From: Rhodospirillaceae bacterium
GTDB lineage: Bacteria; Pseudomonadota; Alphaproteobacteria; DSM-16000; Inquilinaceae
Length of the DNA stretch: 64,000 bases
Assembly: GCA_020638595.1 (NCBI GenBank)
Contig: JACKIG010000014.1
Coordinates: 1-64,000, forward strand
Reading direction: 5' to 3'
The number at the start of each line of letters is the position of its first letter. The first letter of the stretch is position 1. Positions 1 through 8,784 of this stretch are shown here, in pieces. The notes under the pieces are model-generated. The model was not told the origin of the DNA. It did not search any database and saw only the letters and a program-made list of their open reading frames with translations. The position numbers and the translations under genes are program-made.

Positions 1-493
<493 letters not shown>

Positions 494-497
494 CGCC

Positions 498-1349
498 TCA
501 ACCCTTCACGGCGCCGGCCGTCAGCCCGGCCACGATGCGCCGCTGGAACGCCAGCACCAGCACGATCAGCGGCAGGGTGACGACGACCGAGGCCGCCATG
601 ATGTTGCCCCATGGCAGCTCGAACGCGCTGCTGCCGCTGATCAGGGCGATGGCCACCGGCACCGTGCGCTGGTCGTTGGTCAGCGTGAAGGTCAGCGCGA
701 ACAGGAACTCGTTCCATGCGGCGATGAAGGCCAGCAGGCCGGCGGCCGCCATCGCCGGGGCCATCAGCGGCAGCATCACCCGGGTCAGCGTCTGCCACGG
801 TCCGGCGCCGTCGACGATCGCCGCCTCCTCCAGCTCACGCGGCAGTTCGCGTATGAAGGCGGTCAGGATCCACACCGTGAACGGCAGGGTGAAGATCAGG
901 TAGGCCAGGATCAGCGCCCAGAGGGAGTTGTAGAGGCCCAGCCAGCGGATCAGCTGGAACAGCCCGGACAACAGCGCGATCTGCGGGAACATCGACACGG
1001 CCAGGATGACCAGCATCGTCGGCCGGCGGCCCGCAAAGCGGATGCGGCCCAGGGCGAACGCGGCCGTGATGCCGAGGAACAGCGACAGCAGCGTGACGGT
1101 GCCGGCAACGATGGCCGAATTGGCGATGTTGCGGGCAAAGGGTTGTTCGCGGAACACGGCCAGATAGTTGCCGAGGCCCGGCTCCCGCGGCCACAGCCGG
1201 GGTTCGAACAGGGCGGAGCCGGTCTTCAGCGAGGTGACGATCGCCCAGTAGAACGGGAACACGGTGTAGCCCAGGATCGCCGCCAGCAGCAGGGCGAACA
1301 GCGCCCGGCCGATCCGCCGCCGGATGCGGTAGGGGATGGCCGGGATCAC
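498..1349 (-). CDS. Sugar-type ABC importer permease, MalG class
   Basis: Inner-membrane permease of the same importer, 283 residues, with about six hydrophobic segments. The cytoplasmic coupling motif of binding-protein-dependent permeases (EAA then three residues and Gly, later a Leu-Pro pair) is visible in the C-terminal half, starting with EEAAIVDGAG. The reading frame stays open far upstream, but the best start is GTG at 1349. It overlaps the stop codon of the preceding permease gene (GTGA arrangement) and gives the standard MalG N-terminus: a short basic stretch and then the first membrane helix. The product would pair with the MalF-type permease encoded immediately upstream. Confidence 0.92.
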   Translation of the reverse strand: MIPAIPYRIRRRIGRALFALLLAAILGYTVFPFYWAIVTSLKTGSALFEPRLWPREPGLGNYLAVFREQPFARNIANSAIVAGTVTLLSLFLGITAAFALGRIRFAGRRPTMLVILAVSMFPQIALLSGLFQLIRWLGLYNSLWALILAYLIFTLPFTVWILTAFIRELPRELEEAAIVDGAGPWQTLTRVMLPLMAPAMAAAGLLAFIAAWNEFLFALTFTLTNDQRTVPVAIALISGSSAFELPWGNIMAASVVVTLPLIVLVLAFQRRIVAGLTAGAVKG

Positions 1350-2419
1350 CGCTCCGGCTCCAGCGTCATCCGGCCCAGCGCGACATAGGCGGCCGTAAAG
1401 CCGGCAATGACCAGGAAGACCAGCGTTGCGGCCGCCGATCCGCGCCCCAGGTCCTGGAATTCGATCATCTCCCGCCGGGCATAGACCGACATGGCCAGCG
1501 TCCGATCGCTGTTGCTGGTCAACAGGTAGAACAGGTCGAAGACGCGCAAGGCATCCAGCAGGCGGAAGATCACCGCCACCATCAGCGCCGGGCGGATCAG
1601 CGGCAGCGTCACGCGCCAGAACATCTTCAGCGGATGTACGCCGTCCAGCCGCCCGGCCTCGAACACCTCCTCGGGCAGCATCTGCAGGGCTGCAAGCAGA
1701 AGCAGGGCCATGAACGGCGTCGTCTTCCACACATCCACCGCGACGACGGCCCAGATCGCCGTTGCGTCATCGGCCGTCCAGGCCAGGCGCTCGCCGATCA
1801 GGCCGAGGCCGAGCAGGATCTCGTTCACCACGCCGACCTGGTCGTGCAGCATCCAGCCCCACATCTGCGCCGACACCACCGTAGGGATCGCCCAGGGGAT
1901 CAGGATCGCCGCGCGGACCAGCCCGCGGCCGGGCATATGGGCGTGCAGCGCCAGCGCGATGACCAGACCCAGCGCCACTTCCAGCCCGACGGACACGACG
2001 GTGAACAGGGCCGTGTTCCACACCGACCGCCACCACACCGGATCGGTCAGGATGCCGTGCCACTGGAACAGCGCGGCCCGGTCGACCGGGCCGGCATGGG
2101 GCGCGCCGGTATCCCAGTCATAGAAGGCGTCCTCGGCCGCGCGATACAGCAGCATCGCGTCGTTGGCTTCGTCATAGACGAAATAGCCCTGGCGCTCGGC
2201 GTCCCAGCTCTCGGCGTCCGGGCCGAAGCGGGCATAGTTGGCAAGGCCGACGAAGCGCGGAGCCTCCGGCCGGTCCAGCCGGGCGTCGGTGAAGCCGAGG
2301 CCGATGGTGGCGGCCAGCGGCCAGGCGGCCACCAGCACCAGCACGGCCAGGACAGGCGCCAGGAACAGCCAGGCCGCACGCGCACGCCGCCGCGCCAGGG
2401 GCGAGGTCCGTCCGGTCAC
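1346..2419 (-). CDS. Sugar-type ABC importer permease, MalF class
   Basis: Second permease of the importer, 357 residues. A basic N-terminus and first helix (residues 15-40) are followed by a hydrophilic periplasmic stretch of about 90 residues, which is rich in Asp, Glu, Trp and Tyr. Five further helices and an EAA-loop (EAGRLDGVHPLKMFWRVTLP) follow. Common MalF/UgpA permeases of this class are about 290-310 residues, so the periplasmic loop between helices 1 and 2 is enlarged. This recalls the extra P2 domain of enteric MalF but is shorter. It lies 22 bp after the binding-protein gene and overlaps the next permease by 4 bp. Confidence 0.92.
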   Translation of the reverse strand: MTGRTSPLARRRARAAWLFLAPVLAVLVLVAAWPLAATIGLGFTDARLDRPEAPRFVGLANYARFGPDAESWDAERQGYFVYDEANDAMLLYRAAEDAFYDWDTGAPHAGPVDRAALFQWHGILTDPVWWRSVWNTALFTVVSVGLEVALGLVIALALHAHMPGRGLVRAAILIPWAIPTVVSAQMWGWMLHDQVGVVNEILLGLGLIGERLAWTADDATAIWAVVAVDVWKTTPFMALLLLAALQMLPEEVFEAGRLDGVHPLKMFWRVTLPLIRPALMVAVIFRLLDALRVFDLFYLLTSNSDRTLAMSVYARREMIEFQDLGRGSAAATLVFLVIAGFTAAYVALGRMTLEPER

Positions 2420-2441
2420 GGATCCGACCCGGCCGTCGGCC

Positions 2442-3707
2442 CTACCAGCTGCCGCCGCGGCTCAGGCGGATCAGCTCCGCGCGGGCGTCGGCCAGCGCCG
2501 CCTGCCCGCTTTGCGCCCCGGACAGCACGGCATGCACCGCCCCATAGAAGATGCTGGAGACCTCGTTGTAGTACCCGCCCGTGACCGCGGCCGGCCGTGC
2601 CACGACGCTGGCCAGCGTATCGCCGAACAGGCCGAGGAACGGTACGGCGGCCACCAGCTCCGCATCCCCGTACAAGTCCGGGTAGGTCGGGGCATAGCTG
2701 CCGGCGATGGCGCGCCGGCGCTGCTCCTCCGGGCTTGTCAGGAAGGTGGCCAGCGCCACGGCCTCGTCCGGGTGGCGCGAATAGCGGGATACGGCGATCA
2801 GCCCGCCGCCCAGTGTTGCGGCAGGGTTGCCGTCCGGGCCGCCCGCCGGCAGCACGGCCACGGCCACGCCCTCGGCGATCGGGCTGTCCGGCCCCTGCGC
2901 CAGGGCGAAGGCATAGGGCCAGTTGCGCATGAACAGGGCATCGCCCGACTGGAAGACCGCGCGGGCATCCTCCTCGGTATAGTTCAACACCCCGGGCGGG
3001 GAGATGGTGCCGACCCAGGAGGCGGCGAGGTCGAGGGCGGCGGCGGCCGCATCGTTGGCCAGCGTGATGCTGCCGTCGGCGTCGACGACGGTGCCCCCGC
3101 CGAAGCTGGCGATCCATTCCAGGGCGTTGCAGGTCAGCCCCTCATAGGCGCGGCCCTGCCAGACGAAGCCCCAGAAGCGGTCGTTGCCGGCCGCGCGCTC
3201 CGCCTCCTGGATGGCCGCAGCCGTCTCCGTCAGCTCCTGCCAGGTGGACGGCACGTCGTAGACGTGCTGGTCCAGCAGGTCGGCACGGTAGTACAGCACG
3301 CCGGCGTCGACGAACCAGGGCAGGGCCAGCACCGCATCGCCGCGCTGCACGCCGGCCAGCAGCGCCGGGGCGTGCGCGGACAGGATGTCGGGGTCGACGC
3401 GGCCCGAGAGGTCGAGCAGGTGCGGTCCCAGGATGCCGGGCCAGATCACGTCGATCTGCAAGACGTCGATATCCGGCGACTCGGCCGCCAGCAGCTGCTG
3501 GTAGAGCGCCAGCTGCTCGCTGGCCGATTGCGGCGGATGCACGATCTCGACCGTATGCCCGGTTTCGGCCGACCACCTGTCGGCCGCTTCGCGGCACAGA
3601 TCGGCCTCCGCCCCCAACGCGGTGCACGACAGGGTCAGCGTCGCCGCGGCCGCCTGGCCGGCGCCGGCCAGCGCGGCAGTAACCAAACAATAAGCAAACC
3701 GGTGCAT
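2442..3707 (-). CDS. Extracellular solute-binding protein of sugar ABC importer
   Basis: Periplasmic binding protein (family 1, MalE/UgpB-like), 421 residues, that would deliver solute to the permease pair downstream. The chosen ATG at 3707 gives a normal signal peptide: basic Arg, a hydrophobic core, then a run of Ala with likely cleavage near residue 21. The frame stays open further upstream, but the added residues would not look like an export signal. Recognisable features are the early Trp-Ser-Glu-Thr-Gly strand (DRWSAETGHTVEIV) and the DVIWP segment typical of sugar binders. It is the first gene of the operon, which reads binding protein, MalF, MalG, ATPase. The divergent neighbour is bfd. 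Confidence 0.92.
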   Translation of the reverse strand: MHRFAYCLVTAALAGAGQAAAATLTLSCTALGAEADLCREAADRWSAETGHTVEIVHPPQSASEQLALYQQLLAAESPDIDVLQIDVIWPGILGPHLLDLSGRVDPDILSAHAPALLAGVQRGDAVLALPWFVDAGVLYYRADLLDQHVYDVPSTWQELTETAAAIQEAERAAGNDRFWGFVWQGRAYEGLTCNALEWIASFGGGTVVDADGSITLANDAAAAALDLAASWVGTISPPGVLNYTEEDARAVFQSGDALFMRNWPYAFALAQGPDSPIAEGVAVAVLPAGGPDGNPAATLGGGLIAVSRYSRHPDEAVALATFLTSPEEQRRRAIAGSYAPTYPDLYGDAELVAAVPFLGLFGDTLASVVARPAAVTGGYYNEVSSIFYGAVHAVLSGAQSGQAALADARAELIRLSRGGSW

Positions 3708-3821
3708 CGTTGCTTGCAGCCTCGCGTTCCATACGATTACCCTCCCCGTCAGGGTTGCCCGCAGTGAGCGCAGAGGCAAGGGCAAGTTCGACAGCGGCGC
3801 GGTTCGCCGCGCTTTTGGCGC

Positions 3822-3844
3822 AATTGACAATCATTCCCATATTG
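3822..3844 (+). promoter_or_regulatory. Candidate Fur/iron-responsive box upstream of bfd
   Basis: The stretch centred on TTGACAATCATTCCCAT resembles the right half of a Fur box (consensus GATAATGATAATCATTATC). It lies 37 bp before the bfd start. Iron control of bfd is common in proteobacteria. The match is imperfect, and the same bases could include a -35 element (TTGACA). Confidence 0.4.
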
Positions 3845-3880
3845 CGGTACCGAACCGCTTGGGGTGAACGAGGCGCAGCC

Positions 3881-4093
3881 ATGTATGTGTGCATCTGCAA
3901 TGCGTTGAGGGACAAGGACGTGGAACAGGCCGTCGCCGCCGGCGCGCGCACCGTGTTCGACGTCTACGGCTTCCATGGGTGCGAGCCCCAGTGCGGGCGG
4001 TGCATGCCGACAATGCAGACCTTCCTGGGCGGCGCCGCGCCGGCCAACGACATGTGCCCCCTGTTCGACGACGACCTGCTGGCAGCGGAATAG
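3881..4093 (+). CDS. bfd: Bacterioferritin-associated ferredoxin (Bfd-like)
   Basis: Small [2Fe-2S] protein of 70 residues. Bfd proteins donate electrons to bacterioferritin to release stored iron as Fe(II). Cluster ligands are visible as Cys4-x-Cys6 and Cys38-x2-Cys41, the Bfd spacing, with an extra Cys34. The start at 3881 puts CIC at residues 4-6 as in the family. The frame is open upstream, but that sequence is not conserved-looking. No bacterioferritin gene lies beside it in the window, which is unusual because bfr often follows directly. An iron-box-like sequence precedes it. The acidic C-terminal tail is longer than in E. coli Bfd. Confidence 0.9.
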   Translation: MYVCICNALRDKDVEQAVAAGARTVFDVYGFHGCEPQCGRCMPTMQTFLGGAAPANDMCPLFDDDLLAAE

Positions 4094-4165
4094 CGGTTGC
4101 CGCGGGGGCCGCGGCGCCCGCCGGCCGGTCGCCGCCATGCGGTACCCTGACGCAGCGCCGGCGTG

Positions 4166-5104
4166 ATGACAGCCCGATCCATCATCATCGACACCGACCC
4201 CGGCCATGACGATGCCGTGGCCATTCTGGTCGCCCTGGCATCGCCGGAGCTGGCGGTGCGCGGTATCACGACCGTCGCCGGCAATGTGCCGCTGGCCCTG
4301 ACGACGCGCAATGCCCGGCGCGTGCTGGCCCTGGCGGGGCGCGAGGATGTGCCGCTGTTCGCCGGCTGCGGCCGGCCGCTGCTGCGCCCGCTGGTCACGG
4401 CCGAGGCCGTGCATGGGCAGACGGGGCTGGATGGCGCCGAATTGCCGGAGCCGACGGTACCGCTGTCCGACCGCCATGCCGTCGACTGGCTGGTGGACAC
4501 GCTGCTGGCCGCACGCGACGATCCGGTGACGCTGTGCCCGCTGGGGCCCCTGACGAATATCGCGATGGCCCTGGTGCGCGAGCCGCGCATTGCCGACGGC
4601 ATCGCGCAGGTCGTGCTGATGGGCGGGGCCGCCTTTGCCGGCGGCAACACGACGCCGGCGGCGGAATTCAACATCTATGTCGATCCGCACGCCGCCGACA
4701 TCGTCTTCCGGTCGGGCCTGCCGCTGACGATGCTGCCGCTGGACTGTACGCACAAGGCGCTGATGCAGGCCGACTGGATCGAAGGCCTGGGGCGCCTGGG
4801 CACGCGGGTGGGACAGGCGGTATCGGCGCTGCTGCGCTTCTACCAGCGCTATGACGTGGCCAAGTACGGCAGCAGCGGCGGCCCGCTGCATGACCCGACC
4901 GTGATCGCCTATCTGCTGCAGCCGCAACTGTTCGCCGGCAAGACCTGCAATGTGCGGGTCGAGGTGGGCTCGCCCCTGACCCTGGGCATGACGGTGACGG
5001 ACTGGTGGGGCGTGACCGGGGAACCGGCGAACTGCACGGTGATCACCGAGGTCGATGCTGCCGGCTTCTTCGCCCTCGTGGCCGACCGGCTGGGCAGGCT
5101 GTAG
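4166..5104 (+). CDS. Inosine/uridine-preferring nucleoside hydrolase
   Basis: Hydrolyses the N-glycosidic bond of ribonucleosides to base plus ribose; 312 residues, the usual family length. The calcium-binding signature DTDPGHDD is at residues 9-16. The later NIYVDPHAA motif and the His-Asp-Pro segment near residue 240 complete the active site known for IunH/URH proteins. A GTG three bases before the ATG (4163) is an equally possible start. There is no clear Shine-Dalgarno sequence. It is a single gene between bfd and the lyase gene, probably for nucleoside salvage. Confidence 0.93.
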   Translation: MTARSIIIDTDPGHDDAVAILVALASPELAVRGITTVAGNVPLALTTRNARRVLALAGREDVPLFAGCGRPLLRPLVTAEAVHGQTGLDGAELPEPTVPLSDRHAVDWLVDTLLAARDDPVTLCPLGPLTNIAMALVREPRIADGIAQVVLMGGAAFAGGNTTPAAEFNIYVDPHAADIVFRSGLPLTMLPLDCTHKALMQADWIEGLGRLGTRVGQAVSALLRFYQRYDVAKYGSSGGPLHDPTVIAYLLQPQLFAGKTCNVRVEVGSPLTLGMTVTDWWGVTGEPANCTVITEVDAAGFFALVADRLGRL

Positions 5105-5254
5105 GACAAACCGGCGCAGATCGCGACCCGGCGGCGTGCTGCCGCCGTTGGCCTGCCATGCGGGAAATCGACCCTGCCGCTGCCTCTGCGGGGGTTGCGC
5201 GTGGGGCGCGGATGGGGCATTGCCTCGTGCGACCGGAACGAGGAGGAACATCCC

Positions 5255-6241
5255 ATGAGTTTCACGATCATCGAACAGGCGCCGGCACGGCTGAACCGCA
5301 GCGAGCTTGCGGTTCCGGGCAGCAATGCCCGTGCCCTGGAAAAGGCTGCCAGCCTCGATGCCGACGTGATCTTTCTGGATCTTGAGGACGCGGTTGCGCC
5401 CGACGAGAAGGAACAGGCCCGCAAGAACGTCATCGCCGCGATCAACACCGTCGATTGGGGCAAGAAGACGCTTTCGGTGCGCATCAACGGGCTCGATACC
5501 CATTACATGTATCGCGATGTCGTCGACGTGCTGGAACAGGCGTCCGACCGGCTTGACCTGATCATGATCCCGAAGGTGGGGACGGCGGCCGACGTCTATG
5601 CCGTCGACATGCTCGTGACCCAGGTGGAAAACGCCAAGGGCCGGGCCAAGCGCGTCGGCTTTGAGCTGATCATCGAGACCGCGCTGGGCATGGCCAACGT
5701 CGACGAGATCGCCCGTGCGTCCAAGCGCAACGAGAGCCTGCATTTCGGCGTCGCCGACTATGCCGCGTCGACGCGGGCGCGCACCACGGTGATCGGCGGG
5801 CCGAACCCGCTCTATGGCGTGCTGACCGACCGGTCGGACGATGACCCGAACGAGCCGCGCCACTACCACTGGGGCGACATGTGGCACTATGCCATCGCGC
5901 GGATGGTCGTGGCGGCGCGGGCAGCAGGCCTGCGCCCCGTCGACGGGCCTTTCGGCGATTTCAAGGACGCCGACGGCTATCGCGCGCAGGCCAACCGTGC
6001 GGCCGTGCTGGGGTGCGAGGGCAAGTGGGCCATCCATCCGACGCAGGTCGACCTGGCCAACAGCGTCTACAGCCCGTCGGAGGCCGAAGTGACCAAGGCG
6101 CGCCGCATCCTGGAGGCGATGGAACAGGCCACGCGCGACGGCAAGGGCGCCGTGCAGCTTGACGGCCGGCTGATCGACATCGCTTCGATCAAGCAGGCGG
6201 AAAACCTGGTCCGCAAGGCAGCGCAGATCGCCGGCGGCTGA
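5255..6241 (+). CDS. mcl1: HpcH/HpaI-type CoA ester lyase, malyl-CoA lyase-like
   Basis: A 328-residue CitE-like lyase. Its relatives cleave L-malyl-CoA to acetyl-CoA and glyoxylate, and beta-methylmalyl-CoA to propionyl-CoA and glyoxylate, in the ethylmalonyl-CoA pathway. Visible features are the N-terminal SELAVPGSN segment, FLDLEDAV near residues 40-47, Arg76 in the RINGLDT motif, and a metal-binding Glu in FELIIETALG near 141. A strong ribosome site (AGGAGGAA, 5241-5248) fixes the ATG at 5255; the frame extends further upstream without another good site. The length and GMANVD/DYAASTRARTT features fit the Rhodobacter Mcl1 group better than citrate lyase CitE. The other genes of that pathway are not nearby, so the exact substrate is inferred. 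Confidence 0.85.
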   Translation: MSFTIIEQAPARLNRSELAVPGSNARALEKAASLDADVIFLDLEDAVAPDEKEQARKNVIAAINTVDWGKKTLSVRINGLDTHYMYRDVVDVLEQASDRLDLIMIPKVGTAADVYAVDMLVTQVENAKGRAKRVGFELIIETALGMANVDEIARASKRNESLHFGVADYAASTRARTTVIGGPNPLYGVLTDRSDDDPNEPRHYHWGDMWHYAIARMVVAARAAGLRPVDGPFGDFKDADGYRAQANRAAVLGCEGKWAIHPTQVDLANSVYSPSEAEVTKARRILEAMEQATRDGKGAVQLDGRLIDIASIKQAENLVRKAAQIAGG

Positions 6242-6265
6242 GCCGGGCAGCAGGGTCGGCTCCGG

Positions 6266-6301
6266 CCTGCCTGAACCGGGGATGCCCCCCGGCCAGGCAG
6301 G
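6266..6301 (+). terminator. Hairpin between lyase gene and accA
   Basis: An 8-bp outer stem (CCTGCCTG with CAGGCAGG) encloses a 6-bp inner stem (CCGGGG with CCCCGG) separated by a small AA/C bulge. It lies 24 bp after the lyase stop codon. No T-run follows, so it may be an RNA-stabilising end structure or a weak terminator. Confidence 0.5.
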
Positions 6302-6361
6302 CCCGGCGCCCCTTATCCCTTCCCCCCGAGAGCGACGTACCCCCCACGCAGGCGCGACCGC

Positions 6362-7312
6362 ATGCAGACGTTCCTGGAATTCGAAAAGCCGATCGCCGAG
6401 CTGGAAGGCAAGATCAAGGAGCTGCGCCACCTGTCGGACGGCGGCGACATCAACATCGCCGAAGAGGTCGGGCGCCTGCAGACCAAGGTCGACCGGCTGT
6501 TGCGGTCGACCTACGAGAAGCTGTCGCCGGCGCAGAAGGTTCTGGTGGCCAGGCACCCCAACCGGCCGCATTTCACCGACTATGTCTCGGCCCTGATCGA
6601 CGGGTTCGTGCCGCTGGCCGGCGACCGGCTGTTCGCGGAGGACCCGGCCATCCAGGGCGGGCCGGGACGGTTCCGCGGCCGCGCCGTCATGGTGATCGGG
6701 CACGAGAAGGGGGCCGATACCGACGGGCGCGTGCACCACAATTTCGGCATGGCCAAGCCCGAGGGCTACCGCAAGGCGGTCCGGCTGATGCGGCTGGCCG
6801 AGCGCTTCGGCATGCCGGTGATCGCCTTCGTCGACACCGCCGGCGCCTATCCCGGCATCGCGTCGGAGGAACGGGGCCAGGCCGAAGCCATCGCCCGCTC
6901 CATCGAGACCTGCCTGACGCTGACCGTGCCGATTGTCGCGGCGATCGTCGGCGAGGGGGGCTCCGGCGGTGCCGTGGCACTGGCCGCGGCGGACCGCGTG
7001 GTGATGCTGGAGCATGCGATCTATTCCGTGATCTCGCCGGAAGGCTGTGCCTCGATCCTGTGGCGCAGCGCCGACCAGAGCCAGGATGCGGCCCAGGCGC
7101 TGAAGCTGACGGCGCAGGACCTGAGCCAGCTGGGCCTGATCGACAGCATCATCGTCGAGCCGATCGGCGGCGCCCATCGCTACCCGGCGGAGACCTGCCA
7201 GGCCGTCGGCGAGGCCGTGGCGGCCGCTTTGGCGGAGATCGACACGACCGTCGACCTGGCTGCCCGGCGGCAGGACAAGTACCTGGACATGGGGCGGCAG
7301 GCGCACATCTGA
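6362..7312 (+). CDS. accA: Acetyl-CoA carboxylase carboxyltransferase subunit alpha
   Basis: The alpha half of the carboxyltransferase that makes malonyl-CoA from carboxybiotin and acetyl-CoA, the first committed step of fatty acid synthesis. It has 316 residues, the normal length. The N-terminal MQTFLEFEKPIAELE and the GGxxGRxxxVIGH and FVDTAGAYPGIASEERGQ segments are diagnostic, as are the oxyanion glycines in IVGEGGSGGA. No zinc finger is present; that belongs to AccD, which is encoded elsewhere. It stands as a single gene, as in many alphaproteobacteria. Confidence 0.98.
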   Translation: MQTFLEFEKPIAELEGKIKELRHLSDGGDINIAEEVGRLQTKVDRLLRSTYEKLSPAQKVLVARHPNRPHFTDYVSALIDGFVPLAGDRLFAEDPAIQGGPGRFRGRAVMVIGHEKGADTDGRVHHNFGMAKPEGYRKAVRLMRLAERFGMPVIAFVDTAGAYPGIASEERGQAEAIARSIETCLTLTVPIVAAIVGEGGSGGAVALAAADRVVMLEHAIYSVISPEGCASILWRSADQSQDAAQALKLTAQDLSQLGLIDSIIVEPIGGAHRYPAETCQAVGEAVAAALAEIDTTVDLAARRQDKYLDMGRQAHI

Positions 7313-7356
7313 CCGGCGCGGGCAGGGCGCGCCTTTGACCAACGGACCCGGATCGC

Positions 7357-7860
7357 ATGACCTACGGTATTCATCGCCTTCTTCGACCGCTGGTGGTGCT
7401 GGGGGCCGCATCCGCCCTGGCCGGCTGTTCCTCGCTGGCCGACATCTCGGCGGAACTGGGGGGCTTCGGCGTCGGTGCGGCGGTTGGTGCCGTTACCGCC
7501 AACCCGTTCATCGCCGTCGGCGTGGGGCTGGCCACGCAGCTCGCCCTGGAAGAGGGCATCGACTACTACCAGCGTGAGGAGGTCGAGGTCGTCCACATCG
7601 CCATTGCCGAGGCGGCGGGCAGCGCGGAGGAGGGCGTGGCCACCCCATGGGCGGCCGAATCCGACCTGCCCATCGTCAGCGCAGCCGGCCAGGTGCAGGT
7701 TCTGCGCGATTTCGGCGGCGACATCGCTTGCAAGGAAATCGTCTTCACCGACGACGACATGGCCGGCAGCTACTTCGTCGCGGTCATCTGCCGGGGCACG
7801 GACGGCTGGCGCTGGGCCGTGGCGGAGCCGGCCATCGATCGCTGGGGCAACCTGCAATAG
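7357..7860 (+). CDS. Hypothetical lipoprotein with glycine-rich segment
   Basis: 167 residues of unknown function. A signal peptide ends in a clear lipobox (LAGC, lipidated Cys at residue 24), so it is expected to be an outer-membrane or periplasmic lipoprotein. Residues 35-60 form a glycine- and alanine-rich hydrophobic segment resembling a glycine-zipper motif. The rest is a soluble domain with two Cys residues that might pair. It follows accA by 44 bp and converges with the cysteine-protease-like gene downstream, leaving only 15 bp between stops. No family name can be given. Confidence 0.8.
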   Translation: MTYGIHRLLRPLVVLGAASALAGCSSLADISAELGGFGVGAAVGAVTANPFIAVGVGLATQLALEEGIDYYQREEVEVVHIAIAEAAGSAEEGVATPWAAESDLPIVSAAGQVQVLRDFGGDIACKEIVFTDDDMAGSYFVAVICRGTDGWRWAVAEPAIDRWGNLQ

Positions 7861-7875
7861 CGCGCGCCGGCGCGG

Positions 7876-8607
7876 TCATTGCCGCGTCTGGTGCCGCATC
7901 AAGTTGCGCAGGAACAGCCAGTTGGCCCCGTCATGCGCGATCGTCGCGACATAGACGGGCGCGAAGTCATCCCGCGCCGACAGGCGTACCGGCGTCGGAT
8001 TGATGGTGCCGAGAACCATGGGGTCGCCGCTGTCGTCGATCCGGACCAGGGCGACCGCGTGGGGACGGACGCCGTCCTGGGACTGCAGGTCGCCGACGGC
8101 GATAGCCAGGTCCGCCTCGTCCCAGCCCAGATAGGCAAGGCTTTCCAGTTTCGCCAGCGCAAGGTCTTCGCAGTCGCCGGCGCCGGTTGCCAGCGTCTCG
8201 GCCAGCAGCGCCCAGTGGTCGGACACGCCGTAGGCGCCAAGGTCATCGGCATAGGCGATCTGCTGATTGACCAGCCGGTTGACGATCTCGGCCTGCCGGG
8301 TCGGCGGCTCACCGCGATAGCGTTCAATGCGGCGATGCCATGCGTCGGCCAGTGGGGCGCCGTCGTCGCCCCACGCATCCAGCAAGCGCCGATGACGGAA
8401 CTCGTCCATGCTGTCCAGCCGCATCGTCAGGTCCGGCCAAGGCAGCAGGCCGTTGCCGGCGGTGGCGGAACCCGGGCAAAGCAGCCATCCGGTGGAGGCG
8501 AGGCTGCACACGACGGCACCCCTGCGGCGACCGGATGCCGACCGCTGAACGCGTGGCGGTGATGGCCCCTCGAGCCGCCTGCGCGAGAGGCGGGGGATCC
8601 CAACCAT
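7876..8607 (-). CDS. LapG-like (BTLCP) transglutaminase-like cysteine peptidase
   Basis: Periplasmic-type member of the bacterial transglutaminase-like cysteine protease family, 243 residues. LapG in this family cuts giant adhesins near the N-terminus. The nucleophile Cys146 sits in the family motif GDCEDLALAK, and His183 is in RPHAVALV. The third triad residue, normally the Asp of a YxLD motif, appears to be Gly200 (VLGT), so activity is uncertain. The N-terminal 50 residues are Arg-rich and then hydrophobic, an atypical export signal; the start at 8607 is a best guess. It converges with the lipoprotein gene. A second family member with a full triad is encoded near 23 kb. Confidence 0.78.
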   Translation of the reverse strand: MVGIPRLSRRRLEGPSPPRVQRSASGRRRGAVVCSLASTGWLLCPGSATAGNGLLPWPDLTMRLDSMDEFRHRRLLDAWGDDGAPLADAWHRRIERYRGEPPTRQAEIVNRLVNQQIAYADDLGAYGVSDHWALLAETLATGAGDCEDLALAKLESLAYLGWDEADLAIAVGDLQSQDGVRPHAVALVRIDDSGDPMVLGTINPTPVRLSARDDFAPVYVATIAHDGANWLFLRNLMRHQTRQ

Positions 8608-8784
8608 GCCGATACTATCCCACGGGGGAAATATTCTTATAGATGTAGTGTGATTTCTACCCGCAACACAGGATAGCACGGGTCGGCGAGGGTACGGAAG
8701 CCCGGCGTTCGGCGGTCCCCGCCCAGTCTCCGTCCCCCGGGGCGGCGTCGCGTCACCGCCCGCCGGCCGCCCGTGACGCCGTCC

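Noticed and set aside
3749..7411. A 1220-codon minus-strand open frame
   Set aside because: It covers the nucleoside hydrolase, malyl-CoA lyase-like gene and accA in antisense; no ribosome site and no known domain.
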